From the NCBI RefSeq assembly GCF_001687665.2, contig NZ_CP016543.2:1426001-1490000 (forward strand): a DNA stretch of 64,000 bases, given 5' to 3'. The position numbers and the translations under genes are program-made. The notes below the pieces were generated by a model. It made no database searches and was not told where the DNA came from. It saw only the letters and a list, made by a program, of their open reading frames with translations. The stretch's first letter is position 1. The number at the start of each line of letters is the position of its first letter. This DNA comes from Planococcus donghaensis. GTDB taxonomy: Bacteria; Bacillota; Bacilli; Bacillales_A; Planococcaceae. Positions 55,599 through 64,000 of the stretch are shown here, in pieces.

Positions 55599-56957
55599 AT
55601 GAAAACGATGAAAAAAGTATTGATTGCAAACCGTGGAGAAATCGCCGTTCGGATTATTCGTGCTTGTAAAGAAATGGATATCGAAACGGTTGCTGTATAC
55701 TCAGAAGCTGATAAAGAAGCTCTTCATGTGGAACTTGCAGATGAAGCGTATTGCATCGGTCCGAAATTATCGAAAGACAGCTATTTAAATTTTTCTAATA
55801 TCATGTCAGTTGCTAAATTGACTAATTGTGATGGTATCCATCCCGGGTACGGGTTTTTAGCTGAAAACGCAAGTTTCGCTGAACTTTGCGAAGCGTGCGA
55901 TATGATGTTTATTGGCCCGACTGCAGACGCGATTTCGCGCATGGGCACCAAAGACGTAGCGCGTGAAACGATGCGCAAAGCGGGTGTTCCGGTTGTCCCA
56001 GGCTCGACAGGCATTGTAGCAGATGAAAAAGACGGGTTGCGTATTGCAGATGAAATTGGTTTCCCTGTCATCATTAAAGCCACAGCAGGTGGTGGAGGGA
56101 AAGGAATCCGCGTCGCACGTACTCGTGAGGATTTTGTTACTGGATTGAAAATGACTCAAAAAGAAGCAGCTGCTGCTTTTGGGAATCCTGGCGTGTATAT
56201 CGAGAAGTTTATCGAAGATTTCCGCCATATTGAAATCCAAGTACTGGCTGATTCTCATGGCAATGCGATTCATTTAGGTGAGCGTGATTGTTCCATTCAG
56301 CGCCGTATGCAAAAACTGGTAGAAGAAGCACCATCACCGGCACTGTCACCAGAATTGCGTGCAGAAATGGGCGAAGCGGCAGTAAAAGCGGCACTAGCTG
56401 TTAACTACCGCGGAGCAGGAACAGTAGAATTTATTTTTGACGCTGTCAATCAAAAATTCTACTTTATGGAAATGAACACACGCATTCAAGTCGAACACCC
56501 TGTAACAGAAATGATTACGGGAATTGACTTGATTCAACAACAATTACGAGTGGCTTCTGGTGAAACATTAGCTTATAAACAAGAAGATGTTACGTTTAAA
56601 GGTTGGTCAATTGAATGCCGTATTAATGCGGAAAACCCAGCTAAAAACTTTATGCCATCGGCCGGAAAAGTCGAAATGTACTTGCCCCCAGGTGGTATGG
56701 GTGTCAGAATCGATTCTGCAATGTATTCAGGCTATACGATTCCGCCATATTATGATTCAATGGTAGCAAAATTGATCACATTCGCAGACACACGAGAAGA
56801 AGCAGTAGCAAAAATGAAGCGCGCATTAGATGAATTTGTCATTGAAGGCGTGTTTACAACGATTCCGTTCCATTCAAAACTGATGGGTCACGAAGTATTT
56901 AAGTCGGGAGATTTCAACACGAAATTCCTTGAAAAATACGACGTGTTGGGATCTTAA
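55599..56957 (+). CDS. accC: Biotin carboxylase subunit of acetyl-CoA carboxylase
   Basis: ATP-grasp enzyme that carboxylates biotin on AccB using bicarbonate. IANRGEIAVRIIRA (N-terminal pre-ATP-grasp), the Gly-rich loop ATAGGGGKGIRVA, MNTRIQVEHPVTEM and RINAE are present. 452 aa, normal. AAAGGGGAG precedes the ATG. AccA/AccD are not in the window. Confidence 0.96.
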   Translation: MKTMKKVLIANRGEIAVRIIRACKEMDIETVAVYSEADKEALHVELADEAYCIGPKLSKDSYLNFSNIMSVAKLTNCDGIHPGYGFLAENASFAELCEACDMMFIGPTADAISRMGTKDVARETMRKAGVPVVPGSTGIVADEKDGLRIADEIGFPVIIKATAGGGGKGIRVARTREDFVTGLKMTQKEAAAAFGNPGVYIEKFIEDFRHIEIQVLADSHGNAIHLGERDCSIQRRMQKLVEEAPSPALSPELRAEMGEAAVKAALAVNYRGAGTVEFIFDAVNQKFYFMEMNTRIQVEHPVTEMITGIDLIQQQLRVASGETLAYKQEDVTFKGWSIECRINAENPAKNFMPSAGKVEMYLPPGGMGVRIDSAMYSGYTIPPYYDSMVAKLITFADTREEAVAKMKRALDEFVIEGVFTTIPFHSKLMGHEVFKSGDFNTKFLEKYDVLGS

Positions 56958-56972
56958 GGAGGAGCTTTTTAA

Positions 56973-57368
56973 ATGGCTGAAAAAACGGCACCTTATTTAC
57001 GCATGAAATCGCACGGAGCACAAGACTTAGGAAATATTGAAGTTGCTCCAGAAGTGTTAGAAATTATTGCGAGTATTGCAGCAACAGATATTGAAGGAGT
57101 TGCTAGCATGCGTGGGAACTTTGCTTCTGGCGTTGTAGAACGTTTAGGAAAAAAAGTTCACGGCAAAGGCATTAAAACCGAATTGTCGGAAGAAGGATTG
57201 GCGATTGATGTGTATTGTGTCATCAATTATGGTGTGTCAATTCCTAAAACCGCATTAAAAATTCAAGAACAGGTTCGTCAAACGCTAGAAAATATGACGT
57301 CGCTTCAAACGCAAGAAGTAAACGTCCATATTACAGGTGTTCATTTCGAGTCTCAAGCAGCAGAATAG
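56973..57368 (+). CDS. yqhY: Asp23/Gls24 family protein YqhY
   Basis: Soluble Asp23-family (DUF322) protein of 131 aa. The characteristic segment LGNIEVAPEVLEIIASIAATDIEGVASM leads into GVSIPKTALKIQEQVRQTLENMTSL. In B. subtilis YqhY is encoded with accBC and its loss is toxic unless acetyl-CoA carboxylase is altered, so a role in limiting that enzyme is suspected. Co-transcribed with accBC here (15 nt gap). Confidence 0.9.
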   Translation: MAEKTAPYLRMKSHGAQDLGNIEVAPEVLEIIASIAATDIEGVASMRGNFASGVVERLGKKVHGKGIKTELSEEGLAIDVYCVINYGVSIPKTALKIQEQVRQTLENMTSLQTQEVNVHITGVHFESQAAE

Positions 57369-57373
57369 GCAGC

Positions 57374-57426
57374 AAGGCTGTCCTGAAGTCCTCTTGTAGG
57401 CTTTGGGACAGCCTTCTCTTTGTTTT
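57374..57426 (+). terminator. Terminator after accBC-yqhY
   Basis: AAGGCTGTCC (57374-57383) pairs with GGACAGCCTT (57406-57415) around a 22-nt loop, then CTCTTTG. Confidence 0.75.
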
Positions 57427-57489
57427 TGTTGGCAAACCCCCAAAATATTCCTGTAGGTGGCTGTGCATTTTGAGACATTCAGCATTATT

Positions 57490-57536
57490 GACCGAACATT
57501 TCAAACATGGAAGTTCTACCGGAATACCTGTATAAT
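57490..57536 (+). promoter_or_regulatory. nusB-folD promoter region with possible PurBox
   Basis: TATAAT at 57531-57536 with only a weak -35. About 39 bp upstream, TTGACCGAACATT matches the PurR box AWWWCCGAACWWT at 11 of 13; a convincing second, inverted box at the usual distance is not seen. Confidence 0.4.
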
Positions 57537-57574
57537 GAGGGGTAATTAGCTGTGAAAAGGAGACCGGATAACTT

Positions 57575-57964
57575 ATGAAACGACACGAAGCACGCGAAAA
57601 AGCGCTTCAGACCTTATTTCAATTAGAAGGCACTGAATTAACCATCAACGAGGCAATGGATCATGTGATGGCCGGAGAAAATGATAATTTTTACGACTTG
57701 TTGGTACAAGGCACGTATACAAATATGGCAACAATTGATGAAAAATTGGTTGACCATCTTGAAAACTGGTCAATCGAACGTTTGCCCAAAATTGAACGTA
57801 CCATTTTGCGTATGGCAATTTTTGAATTAGAGTACATGGAAGATGCGCCAGCACGCGTAGTAATGAATGAAGCAATTGAATTGTGTAAAACATTCGGAGA
57901 CGATAAGTCTAGCCGATTTGTTAACGGAGTATTGTCGAAGTTTACAGACGAAACAGCAAATTAA
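57575..57964 (+). CDS. nusB: Transcription antitermination factor NusB
   Basis: All-helical RNA-binding protein that, with S10, recognises boxA and supports rRNA antitermination. [16 protein letters not shown] at the N-terminus and the C-terminal [35 protein letters not shown] segment are diagnostic. 129 aa. Followed 14 nt later by folD, the common pairing. Confidence 0.95.
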   Translation: MKRHEAREKALQTLFQLEGTELTINEAMDHVMAGENDNFYDLLVQGTYTNMATIDEKLVDHLENWSIERLPKIERTILRMAIFELEYMEDAPARVVMNEAIELCKTFGDDKSSRFVNGVLSKFTDETAN

Positions 57965-57978
57965 TTGGGGGAGTAAAC

Positions 57979-58845
57979 ATGACTGCAAAATTGATTGATG
58001 GAAAAGCGGTAAGCCAAAAAATAAAAATTCAAGTACAACAACGAGTAGAAAAATTGGCACAGCAAGAGATCATCCCAGGACTAGCCGTTGTGTTGGTTGG
58101 AGAAAACTCCGCCTCTCTTACATATGTAAAAAACAAAAAAAAGACATGTGAAGCACTTGGTATGCGCTCAGATTTGCATCAATTCCCAGATACATTGACT
58201 GAGCAAGAGTTGCTTTCAACAATAGATGAATTGAATAATGATTCCAAAATACATGGAATTCTTGTTCAATTGCCATTACCTAAACAAATAGATGAATTTA
58301 AAGTAATATCAGCCATAAGCCCTGAAAAAGACGTAGATGGTTTTCATCCAATTTCAGTAGGCAACATGATGATTGGTAAAGACGCCTTTCTACCTTGTAC
58401 GCCGCATGGCATTATGGAGTTACTTGCTCATTACGACATCGACCCAGCGGGCAAGCATGCTGTGGTCATTGGTCGCAGCAATATTGTCGGTAAACCAATC
58501 GGGCAATTGCTGCTTCAAAAAGATGCCACAGTAACTTACTGCCATTCAAAAACAAAAGATTTGGCTGAATTTACAAAGCAAGCCGATATTTTAATCGCTG
58601 CAATTGGACGTGCCAAATTTATCGATCATACGTTCATTAAACCCGGTGCAGTTGTTATTGATGTGGGGATGAATCGTGACGAAAACGGTAAATTATGTGG
58701 CGATGTAGACTTTGAAGATGTTCAAGAAACGGCTAGTTTTGTGACGCCTGTTCCGGGTGGCGTAGGACCTATGACGATTGCGATGCTTATGGATAATACA
58801 TTACAATCAGCAGAAAAAGGGTCTGTACAGACAAAACCAGAATAA
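57979..58845 (+). CDS. folD: Bifunctional methylenetetrahydrofolate dehydrogenase/cyclohydrolase FolD
   Basis: Interconverts 5,10-methylene-, methenyl- and 10-formyl-THF, using NADP. The catalytic Lys is in TYVKNKKK (about residue 54), with [22 protein letters not shown] and the C-terminal [11 protein letters not shown] signatures. 288 aa. It receives the methylene-THF made by the glycine cleavage system encoded upstream. Confidence 0.96.
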   Translation: MTAKLIDGKAVSQKIKIQVQQRVEKLAQQEIIPGLAVVLVGENSASLTYVKNKKKTCEALGMRSDLHQFPDTLTEQELLSTIDELNNDSKIHGILVQLPLPKQIDEFKVISAISPEKDVDGFHPISVGNMMIGKDAFLPCTPHGIMELLAHYDIDPAGKHAVVIGRSNIVGKPIGQLLLQKDATVTYCHSKTKDLAEFTKQADILIAAIGRAKFIDHTFIKPGAVVIDVGMNRDENGKLCGDVDFEDVQETASFVTPVPGGVGPMTIAMLMDNTLQSAEKGSVQTKPE

Positions 58846-58869
58846 GCATGTAAAATAAATAGCAATGGG

Positions 58870-58899
58870 GCTGTTTTTCTTCCGAAAAACAGCTTTTTA
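58870..58899 (+). terminator. Terminator after nusB-folD
   Basis: 10-bp stem GCTGTTTTTC/GAAAAACAGC, loop TTCC, then TTTTT. Confidence 0.9.
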
Positions 58900-58923
58900 A
58901 ATTCACAGATAGGGGTTGAAAAT

Positions 58924-60285
58924 GTGTCGTCCGACCCGTACTTAAGTGTAAAAGCATTAACCAAATACATAAAAAAGAAATTTGATGCCGATCCCCATCT
59001 TCGCGATGTATACGTGAAAGGCGAGCTATCCAATGTTAAAATTCACACCAGTGGCCATATTTATTTTACCTTAAAAGACAATTCAGCACGTTTGCCTGGC
59101 GTAATGTTTTCAGCAAGCGCAAAATCCGTGAAGTTCAAGCCTGAAAGTGGCATGACGGTGCTAATTCGGGGAGATGTCACGGTCTATGAAGCGTCCGGGC
59201 AGTATCAACTTTATGCCCAGTCTATGCAAGCAGATGGGATTGGTGACTATTATTTAGCATTTGAACAGTTGAAAGAAAAACTAGCGAAAGAAGGATTATT
59301 TGATGCTTCTCATAAAAAACGCTTGCCTCGTTTTCCAAAACGAATTGCGGTAGTAACTGCTCAAACAGGTGCAGCAGTGCGCGACATTATCATTACCCTT
59401 CACCGCCGATATCCTTTGGCTAATGTGGTATTATATCCGGCACTTGTGCAAGGCAGTGGTGCAGTTCAGTCAGTTGTCCAATCAATCCAAGCAGCCAATA
59501 AAGATAATTTTGACGTATTAATTGTTGGTCGCGGCGGAGGTTCGATTGAAGATTTATGGGCTTTTAACGAAGAAGCGGTGGCACGTGCGATCTTTTCTTC
59601 TGAAATCCCTATTATTTCAGCTATTGGTCATGAAACCGATACCACAATTGCTGACTTTGTATCTGATTTGCGAGCGCCTACACCAACTGCTGCCGCGGAA
59701 CTTGCAGTACCTAGTCAAGCAGAACTGCTAGAGCGAATCTCTAGTTACAGAAGTCAAATGTATCGCAATGTTTCTAGCACCGTGAGTCAGCAAAAACAGG
59801 CGTTAAACCGATTAACATCTTCTTATCCGCTCGCTTACCCAGAACGGCTGTATCGGCCCTTTATTGAACGAGTCGAACGTGCTACTGAGTCGTTGCAAAG
59901 AGAATCAATGCAGCATTTAAATCGTTCGAAAGAATATTACCGAACGCTTGATCAGCGTTTGAAATCGCGAATGCCGTTGCAACAAATTCGACAATCTGAA
60001 ACAGACATCACGGAACTAGCGAGAAGACTAGACTATCAAATAGAGCAATTGCTAAAAAATCATTCACGCCAATTAAGTTCGGCGATTCGCACATTAGATG
60101 CACTTAGTCCACTAAAGATTATGGACCGTGGGTATTCAATTCCTTATATCGAAGAAACTGTTGTTAAAAGTGTTGAACAAGTAACGGTAGGAGATCATTT
60201 AACGCTTGCCATGCAAGACGGAACCATTCAAGCAACGGTCAATGAGATAAATCCAGCACCTAAAGGAGACGGAAACGATGACTGA
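58924..60285 (+). CDS. xseA: Exodeoxyribonuclease VII large subunit
   Basis: Catalytic subunit of the single-strand-specific exonuclease VII. The N-terminal OB-fold (YLSVKALTKYIKKKF, VKGELSN) is followed by the catalytic domain with VVTAQTGAAVRDI, GRGGGSIEDLWAFN and GHETDTTIADFVSDLRAPTPTAAAE, then a long coiled-coil C-terminal region that binds XseB. GTG 58924 follows AGGGG. 453 aa. Confidence 0.95.
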   Translation: MSSDPYLSVKALTKYIKKKFDADPHLRDVYVKGELSNVKIHTSGHIYFTLKDNSARLPGVMFSASAKSVKFKPESGMTVLIRGDVTVYEASGQYQLYAQSMQADGIGDYYLAFEQLKEKLAKEGLFDASHKKRLPRFPKRIAVVTAQTGAAVRDIIITLHRRYPLANVVLYPALVQGSGAVQSVVQSIQAANKDNFDVLIVGRGGGSIEDLWAFNEEAVARAIFSSEIPIISAIGHETDTTIADFVSDLRAPTPTAAAELAVPSQAELLERISSYRSQMYRNVSSTVSQQKQALNRLTSSYPLAYPERLYRPFIERVERATESLQRESMQHLNRSKEYYRTLDQRLKSRMPLQQIRQSETDITELARRLDYQIEQLLKNHSRQLSSAIRTLDALSPLKIMDRGYSIPYIEETVVKSVEQVTVGDHLTLAMQDGTIQATVNEINPAPKGDGNDD

Positions 60286-60514
60286 GAAGAAAATTATGTT
60301 CAATGATGCAATGGAACAACTTGAAGAAATTGTTCGTCAACTCGAACAAGGGGATGTGCCACTCGAACAGGCATTGACGCTTTATCAAAAAGGAATGGAA
60401 CTTTCGAAAGTTTGCCACGATAAATTACAAAATGCAGAAAGTCAATTAGTGACGATGATGAAAGATGGCAAAGAAGTGCCAGCAAACATAGAAATGGACG
60501 GGAATGCCAAATGA
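60278..60514 (+). CDS. xseB: Exodeoxyribonuclease VII small subunit
   Basis: Helical hairpin that binds several copies per XseA. The signature FNDAMEQLEEIVRQLEQGDVPLEQALTLYQKGMEL is complete. 78 aa. It overlaps xseA by 8 nt and its stop overlaps the ispA start (ATGA). AAAGGAG precedes the ATG. Confidence 0.96.
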   Translation: MTEKKIMFNDAMEQLEEIVRQLEQGDVPLEQALTLYQKGMELSKVCHDKLQNAESQLVTMMKDGKEVPANIEMDGNAK

Positions 60515-61392
60515 ATTTAACCCAATTCCGTGCTCATTACGAACCGCTTATCCAACAGGAAATGGCACAATTAATTCTTTCATTATCCATTCCAGATTCA
60601 CTAAAAGAATCGATGCATTATTCATTGCAAGCAGGCGGAAAACGAATTCGCCCAATTTTGCTATTAGCTGTTTTACATGAAATGACTGGCAAAGAACATC
60701 CGGATGCATTAAAAGTAGCAGCTGCCATTGAAATGATTCACACGTACTCATTGATCCACGATGACTTGCCAAGTATGGATGATGACGACTTACGTCGCGG
60801 CATGCCGACAAACCATAAAGTGTTTGGCGAAGCAGTTGCGATTCTTGCAGGCGACGCGCTATTAACTTATAGCTTTGGTGTAGTAGCTCGTCTAGAGCAT
60901 GTATCAAGTGATGACAAAGTGCGTTTAATCGATTTAATGAGTGTTTCTGCAGGAGCTGAAGGCATGGTTGGGGGTCAAGTGTTAGACATTGAAGGCGAAG
61001 AAAAGCAATTACAGCTTGAAGAGTTAGAACAAGTACATCGCTTAAAAACCGGTGCTTTGTTAACTTTTAGCATATTGGCTGGCGGCATTTTAGCACAAGC
61101 AACAAACGAAGAAATTATCGCGCTTAGTCAATTTGGCCAGCATTTAGGGTTAGCTTTCCAAATTCAAGACGATATTTTGGATGTGACTGGAACTTCTCAA
61201 GAACTTGGGAAAACAGCTGGAAAAGACGAATCCAGTGAAAAAAGCACATATCCAAGTTTGTTAACGTTACCAAAAGCAAAAGAAAAATTAGACTACCACG
61301 CGTCTGAAGCTGTAAATGCTCTAAATAAGTTAAACGGCGAAAAAACATTGCTATTGGAACTCACACAATTAATTGTGCAAAGAAAAAACTGA
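60511..61392 (+). CDS. ispA: Polyprenyl synthetase, farnesyl diphosphate synthase type (IspA)
   Basis: Condenses IPP with DMAPP/GPP to make farnesyl diphosphate. First Asp-rich motif is DDLPSMDDDD (about residues 85-94), second is QIQDDILD; GGKRIRP lies near the N-terminus and IHDD precedes the first motif. 293 aa. It is clustered with dxs just downstream, so supply and use of isoprenoid precursors are encoded together. Confidence 0.93.
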   Translation: MNLTQFRAHYEPLIQQEMAQLILSLSIPDSLKESMHYSLQAGGKRIRPILLLAVLHEMTGKEHPDALKVAAAIEMIHTYSLIHDDLPSMDDDDLRRGMPTNHKVFGEAVAILAGDALLTYSFGVVARLEHVSSDDKVRLIDLMSVSAGAEGMVGGQVLDIEGEEKQLQLEELEQVHRLKTGALLTFSILAGGILAQATNEEIIALSQFGQHLGLAFQIQDDILDVTGTSQELGKTAGKDESSEKSTYPSLLTLPKAKEKLDYHASEAVNALNKLNGEKTLLLELTQLIVQRKN

Positions 61393-61408
61393 TTTTTAAG
61401 GCTCTGAT

Positions 61409-61436
61409 TTGTACAATTGCTCAGTATTGATATAAT
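61409..61436 (+). promoter_or_regulatory. dxs promoter
   Basis: TTGTAC (61409-61414), 16-nt spacer, extended -10 TGATATAAT ending at 61436. No terminator is seen after ispA, so dxs may also be read from upstream. Confidence 0.65.
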
Positions 61437-61477
61437 ATGTACAGACAGTCTGAAGGAAAATTTAAAAAAGGTGCGTG

Positions 61478-63388
61478 ATGGCATTGGATCTACATTCGAT
61501 TACTAGTCCATCTTTCTTAAAAGAGCTGAACACAAAACAGCTAGAAGTATTAAGTGAAGATATAAGACGGTTTTTAATAGAGAATTTATCAAGAACAGGT
61601 GGACATATTGGTCCGAATCTCGGCGTAGTAGAATTGACGTTGGCTTTACACAAAGTATTCGATAGCCCGTCAGACAAATTTATTTGGGATGTAGGACACC
61701 AATCATACGTCCATAAAATTCTTACGGGAAGAGCTAACCAATTTGACACTTTGCGTCAATTTAAAGGTCTTTGCGGTTTTCCGAAGCGCAATGAAAGCGA
61801 TCACGATGTTTGGGAAACTGGACATAGTTCAACTTCATTATCCGCAGCAATGGGGATGGCGGCAGCACGTGATATTAAAAAAGACAGCAATTACGTCATT
61901 CCAATCATTGGAGACGGCGCATTAACGGGTGGTATGGCTTTTGAGGCGTTAAACCATATTGGCCATACAAAAACGGATATGACCGTTATTCTCAACGACA
62001 ACGAAATGTCAATTGCTCCAAATGTTGGTGCCATGCATAGCATGCTTGGTCGTATGCGGACAGCTGGAAAATACAATAAAGTAAAAGATGATTTAGAATA
62101 TCTATTGAAAAAAGTTCCAGCAGTTGGCGATCGTTTAGCCTCTACTGCTGAGCGTGTAAAAGATTCGCTCAAGTATTTGGTCGTTTCAGGCATGTTTTTT
62201 GAAGAAATGGGCTTTACGTACTTAGGGCCAATCGACGGACATGATTTGGAAGAACTAGAAGACAATTTACGTTATGCGAAGAAAACAAAAGGTCCTGTTT
62301 TATTGCATGTTATTACGAAAAAAGGCAAAGGTTTTTTACCTGCGGAACAAGATACAATTGGCACGTGGCATGGGACAGGTCCTTATAAAATGGAAACCGG
62401 TGATTTAGTAAAATCATCGTCAAAAGCTCCTTCTTGGAGTGGGTTAGTAGCAGAAACAGTCCGTAAACTAGCCCGTACTGACGAACGCATTGTAGCAATT
62501 ACACCAGCAATGCCAGTTGGTTCAAAATTAGAAGGATTTGCTTCTGAATTTCCAGAGCGCATGTACGATGTTGGAATTGCCGAGCAACACGCAACTACAA
62601 TGGCTGCGGGACTTGCAACACAAGACATGAAACCATTCCTCGCGATCTATTCGACATTTTTACAACGTGCCTATGATCAAGTTGTCCATGATATTTGCCG
62701 TCAAAACTTAAATGTTTTTATCGGTATTGATCGTTCAGGTCTTGTAGGAGCAGATGGCGAAACGCATCAAGGTGTATTTGATATTGCGTTCTTGCGTCAT
62801 TTGCCAAATATGGTCATTATGATGCCTAAAGACGAAAACGAAGGACAACACATGGTTAAAACGGCGATTGACTATAATGGCGGTCCAATTGCACTTCGTT
62901 ACCCACGAGGAAACGGATTAGGTGTAGCGATGGACGAAGAGCTACAAGCTTTACCAATCGGTTCATGGGAAGTGCTCCAAGAAGGAACAGATGCAGTAAT
63001 TCTAACGTTTGGGACAACTATTCCAATGGCGATAAAAGCTGCAAAACAATTATCAGAACAAGGCATTTCAGTGGAAGTCGTCAATGCCCGGTTTATTAAG
63101 CCAATGGATGAAGAAATGCTTCATACGATCTTTAAACGCGAAGTTCCAATTTTAACAATTGAAGAAGCTGTTCTTCAAGGTGGATTTGGGAGTGCGGTTC
63201 TTGAGTTTGCTCAAGAACAACAATATCGTGGCGCGGTTATTGACCGTCTTGGAATTCCGGATCACTTTATCGAGCACGGGGATGTTAGTGAACTAATGGA
63301 TGAAATCCATTTAAACAGCGATGAAGTGGTGCGTGTCATAAAAGAGCGAGCACAATCCAAAAAGCAGGCAGGTACAACGATTCTATGA
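61478..63388 (+). CDS. dxs: 1-deoxy-D-xylulose-5-phosphate synthase
   Basis: First MEP pathway step, pyruvate plus glyceraldehyde 3-phosphate, with thiamine diphosphate. TPP/Mg motif [18 protein letters not shown]...NDNEM, the transketolase-like central domain ([10 protein letters not shown]) and C-terminal domain are complete. ATG 61478 follows AAGGTG by 4 nt; TTG 61484 would give the MDLHSI start seen in relatives with 10-nt spacing and cannot be excluded. About 636 aa. Confidence 0.95.
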   Translation: MALDLHSITSPSFLKELNTKQLEVLSEDIRRFLIENLSRTGGHIGPNLGVVELTLALHKVFDSPSDKFIWDVGHQSYVHKILTGRANQFDTLRQFKGLCGFPKRNESDHDVWETGHSSTSLSAAMGMAAARDIKKDSNYVIPIIGDGALTGGMAFEALNHIGHTKTDMTVILNDNEMSIAPNVGAMHSMLGRMRTAGKYNKVKDDLEYLLKKVPAVGDRLASTAERVKDSLKYLVVSGMFFEEMGFTYLGPIDGHDLEELEDNLRYAKKTKGPVLLHVITKKGKGFLPAEQDTIGTWHGTGPYKMETGDLVKSSSKAPSWSGLVAETVRKLARTDERIVAITPAMPVGSKLEGFASEFPERMYDVGIAEQHATTMAAGLATQDMKPFLAIYSTFLQRAYDQVVHDICRQNLNVFIGIDRSGLVGADGETHQGVFDIAFLRHLPNMVIMMPKDENEGQHMVKTAIDYNGGPIALRYPRGNGLGVAMDEELQALPIGSWEVLQEGTDAVILTFGTTIPMAIKAAKQLSEQGISVEVVNARFIKPMDEEMLHTIFKREVPILTIEEAVLQGGFGSAVLEFAQEQQYRGAVIDRLGIPDHFIEHGDVSELMDEIHLNSDEVVRVIKERAQSKKQAGTTIL

Positions 63389-64000
63389 ACAAACCTAAAA
63401 AAGAACGTGTAGATGTCTTGCTAGTTGAGCGAGGCATCTGTGAAACGCGTGAAAAAGCAAAACGAGCGATTATGGCTGGTATTATTTACTCAGGCTCTGA
63501 ACGGATGAATAAGCCTGGTGAAAAAATACTTGAAGACGCGGCTTTGCAAATGAAAGGCAATGACTTAAAGTACGTTAGCCGCGGAGGGTTAAAGTTGGAA
63601 AAAGCATTAGAGCAGTTTGATTTATCAGTCGCAGATAAATTGATGCTCGATATTGGTTCTTCTACAGGTGGATTTACAGATTGCGCCCTTCAAAATGGGG
63701 CAAAGCATTGCTACGCATTAGATGTCGGTTATAACCAATTGGCTTGGAAAATTAGACAAGATGAACGCGTAACTGTGATGGAGCGTGTTAACTTCCGTCA
63801 TTCAAAACCAGAAGATTTCGTGCAAGGATTACCTGAATTTGCATCAATTGATGTGTCGTTTATTTCATTACGCATTATCTTCCCAGTATTAAAACAAGTT
63901 TTGGTTCCGGGTGGCGACGTCATCGCATTGGTGAAACCGCAGTTTGAAGCGGGAAGAGAAAATGTAGGGAAAAAAGGCATTATTCGCGATCCGAAAATTC
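63385..64000 (+). CDS. tlyA: TlyA-family rRNA methyltransferase (3' partial)
   Basis: TlyA/YqxC family protein, 2'-O-methyltransferase of rRNA in characterised members, formerly called hemolysin. An N-terminal S4 RNA-binding domain ([24 protein letters not shown]) precedes an FtsJ-like methyltransferase domain with [11 protein letters not shown], the SAM motif [13 protein letters not shown] and DVSFISL. ATG 63385 overlaps the dxs stop (ATGA). The frame is still open at the window end, so about 205 residues are visible. Confidence 0.92.
   Translation, partial: MNKPKKERVDVLLVERGICETREKAKRAIMAGIIYSGSERMNKPGEKILEDAALQMKGNDLKYVSRGGLKLEKALEQFDLSVADKLMLDIGSSTGGFTDCALQNGAKHCYALDVGYNQLAWKIRQDERVTVMERVNFRHSKPEDFVQGLPEFASIDVSFISLRIIFPVLKQVLVPGGDVIALVKPQFEAGRENVGKKGIIRDPKI

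Overview
The window reads as a chromosome segment of a low-to-moderate-GC Firmicute of the order Bacillales. Gene content and order closely follow the Bacillus subtilis yqf-yqg-yqh-yqi region (pgpH-ybeY-dgkA-cdd-era-recO, ccpN-yqfL, dnaG-sigA, cccA, trmK-yqfO, ispH, cshB-nfo, zur, ispG, sodA, pbpA, pst, rpmG, comG, gcv, lipM, efp, accBC, nusB-folD, xseAB-ispA-dxs-tlyA). Several details point away from Bacillus and towards a non-sporulating Planococcaceae-like lineage: the spoIIIA cluster usually found between efp and accB is absent, glycyl-tRNA synthetase is the single-chain type, and the ribonucleotide reductase is the B12-dependent class II enzyme. The lineage is an inference from synteny and motifs; no database search was run.

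Layout. 1-4.6 kb: c-di-AMP phosphodiesterase, rRNA maturation, undecaprenol kinase-type protein, cytidine deaminase, Era and RecO in one operon, cut at the left edge. 4.8-6.5 kb: inverted glyQS behind a T-box leader. 6.5-11.2 kb: CcpN and its partner regulator, then primase and the housekeeping sigma factor. 11.3-17 kb: an acyl-CoA dehydrogenase with a cre site in its promoter, cytochrome c, tRNA methyltransferase, Nif3-like protein, a FAD oxidoreductase with a Zur-like operator, and a small unknown gene. 17-25 kb: ispH, cshB-nfo, a Zur-boxed zinc transporter operon with its own regulator, and ispG. 25-35 kb: Na/Pi symporter, SodA, a class B PBP, and a complete pstSCAB-phoU operon behind five 11-bp-spaced PhoP boxes. 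35-40 kb: L33, folate enzyme, LtaS-type synthase and small membrane proteins. 40-44 kb: comGA-GG with unusual prepilin starts. 44-48.5 kb: tandem glycine riboswitch and gcvT-gcvPA-gcvPB. 48.7-64 kb: rhodanese-fold protein, LipM, class II RNR with NrdR-like boxes, aroQ, peptidase, EF-P, AccB/AccC, NusB/FolD, XseAB, and the isoprenoid genes ispA and dxs, ending inside tlyA.

How the genes work together. Four isoprenoid genes (dxs, ispG, ispH, ispA) lie within this stretch. Phosphate handling is represented by pst-phoU, the Na/Pi symporter and the LtaS-type enzyme. Glycine metabolism is sensed twice, by the T-box for uncharged tRNA-Gly and by the riboswitch for free glycine. Zinc control appears at two promoters. 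I see no insertion sequences, prophage, CRISPR array or rRNA/tRNA genes. The most unusual signals are the Zur-boxed oxidoreductase, the comGD and comGE reading frames with no conventional start ahead of their prepilin motifs, and the operator architecture at nrdJ.
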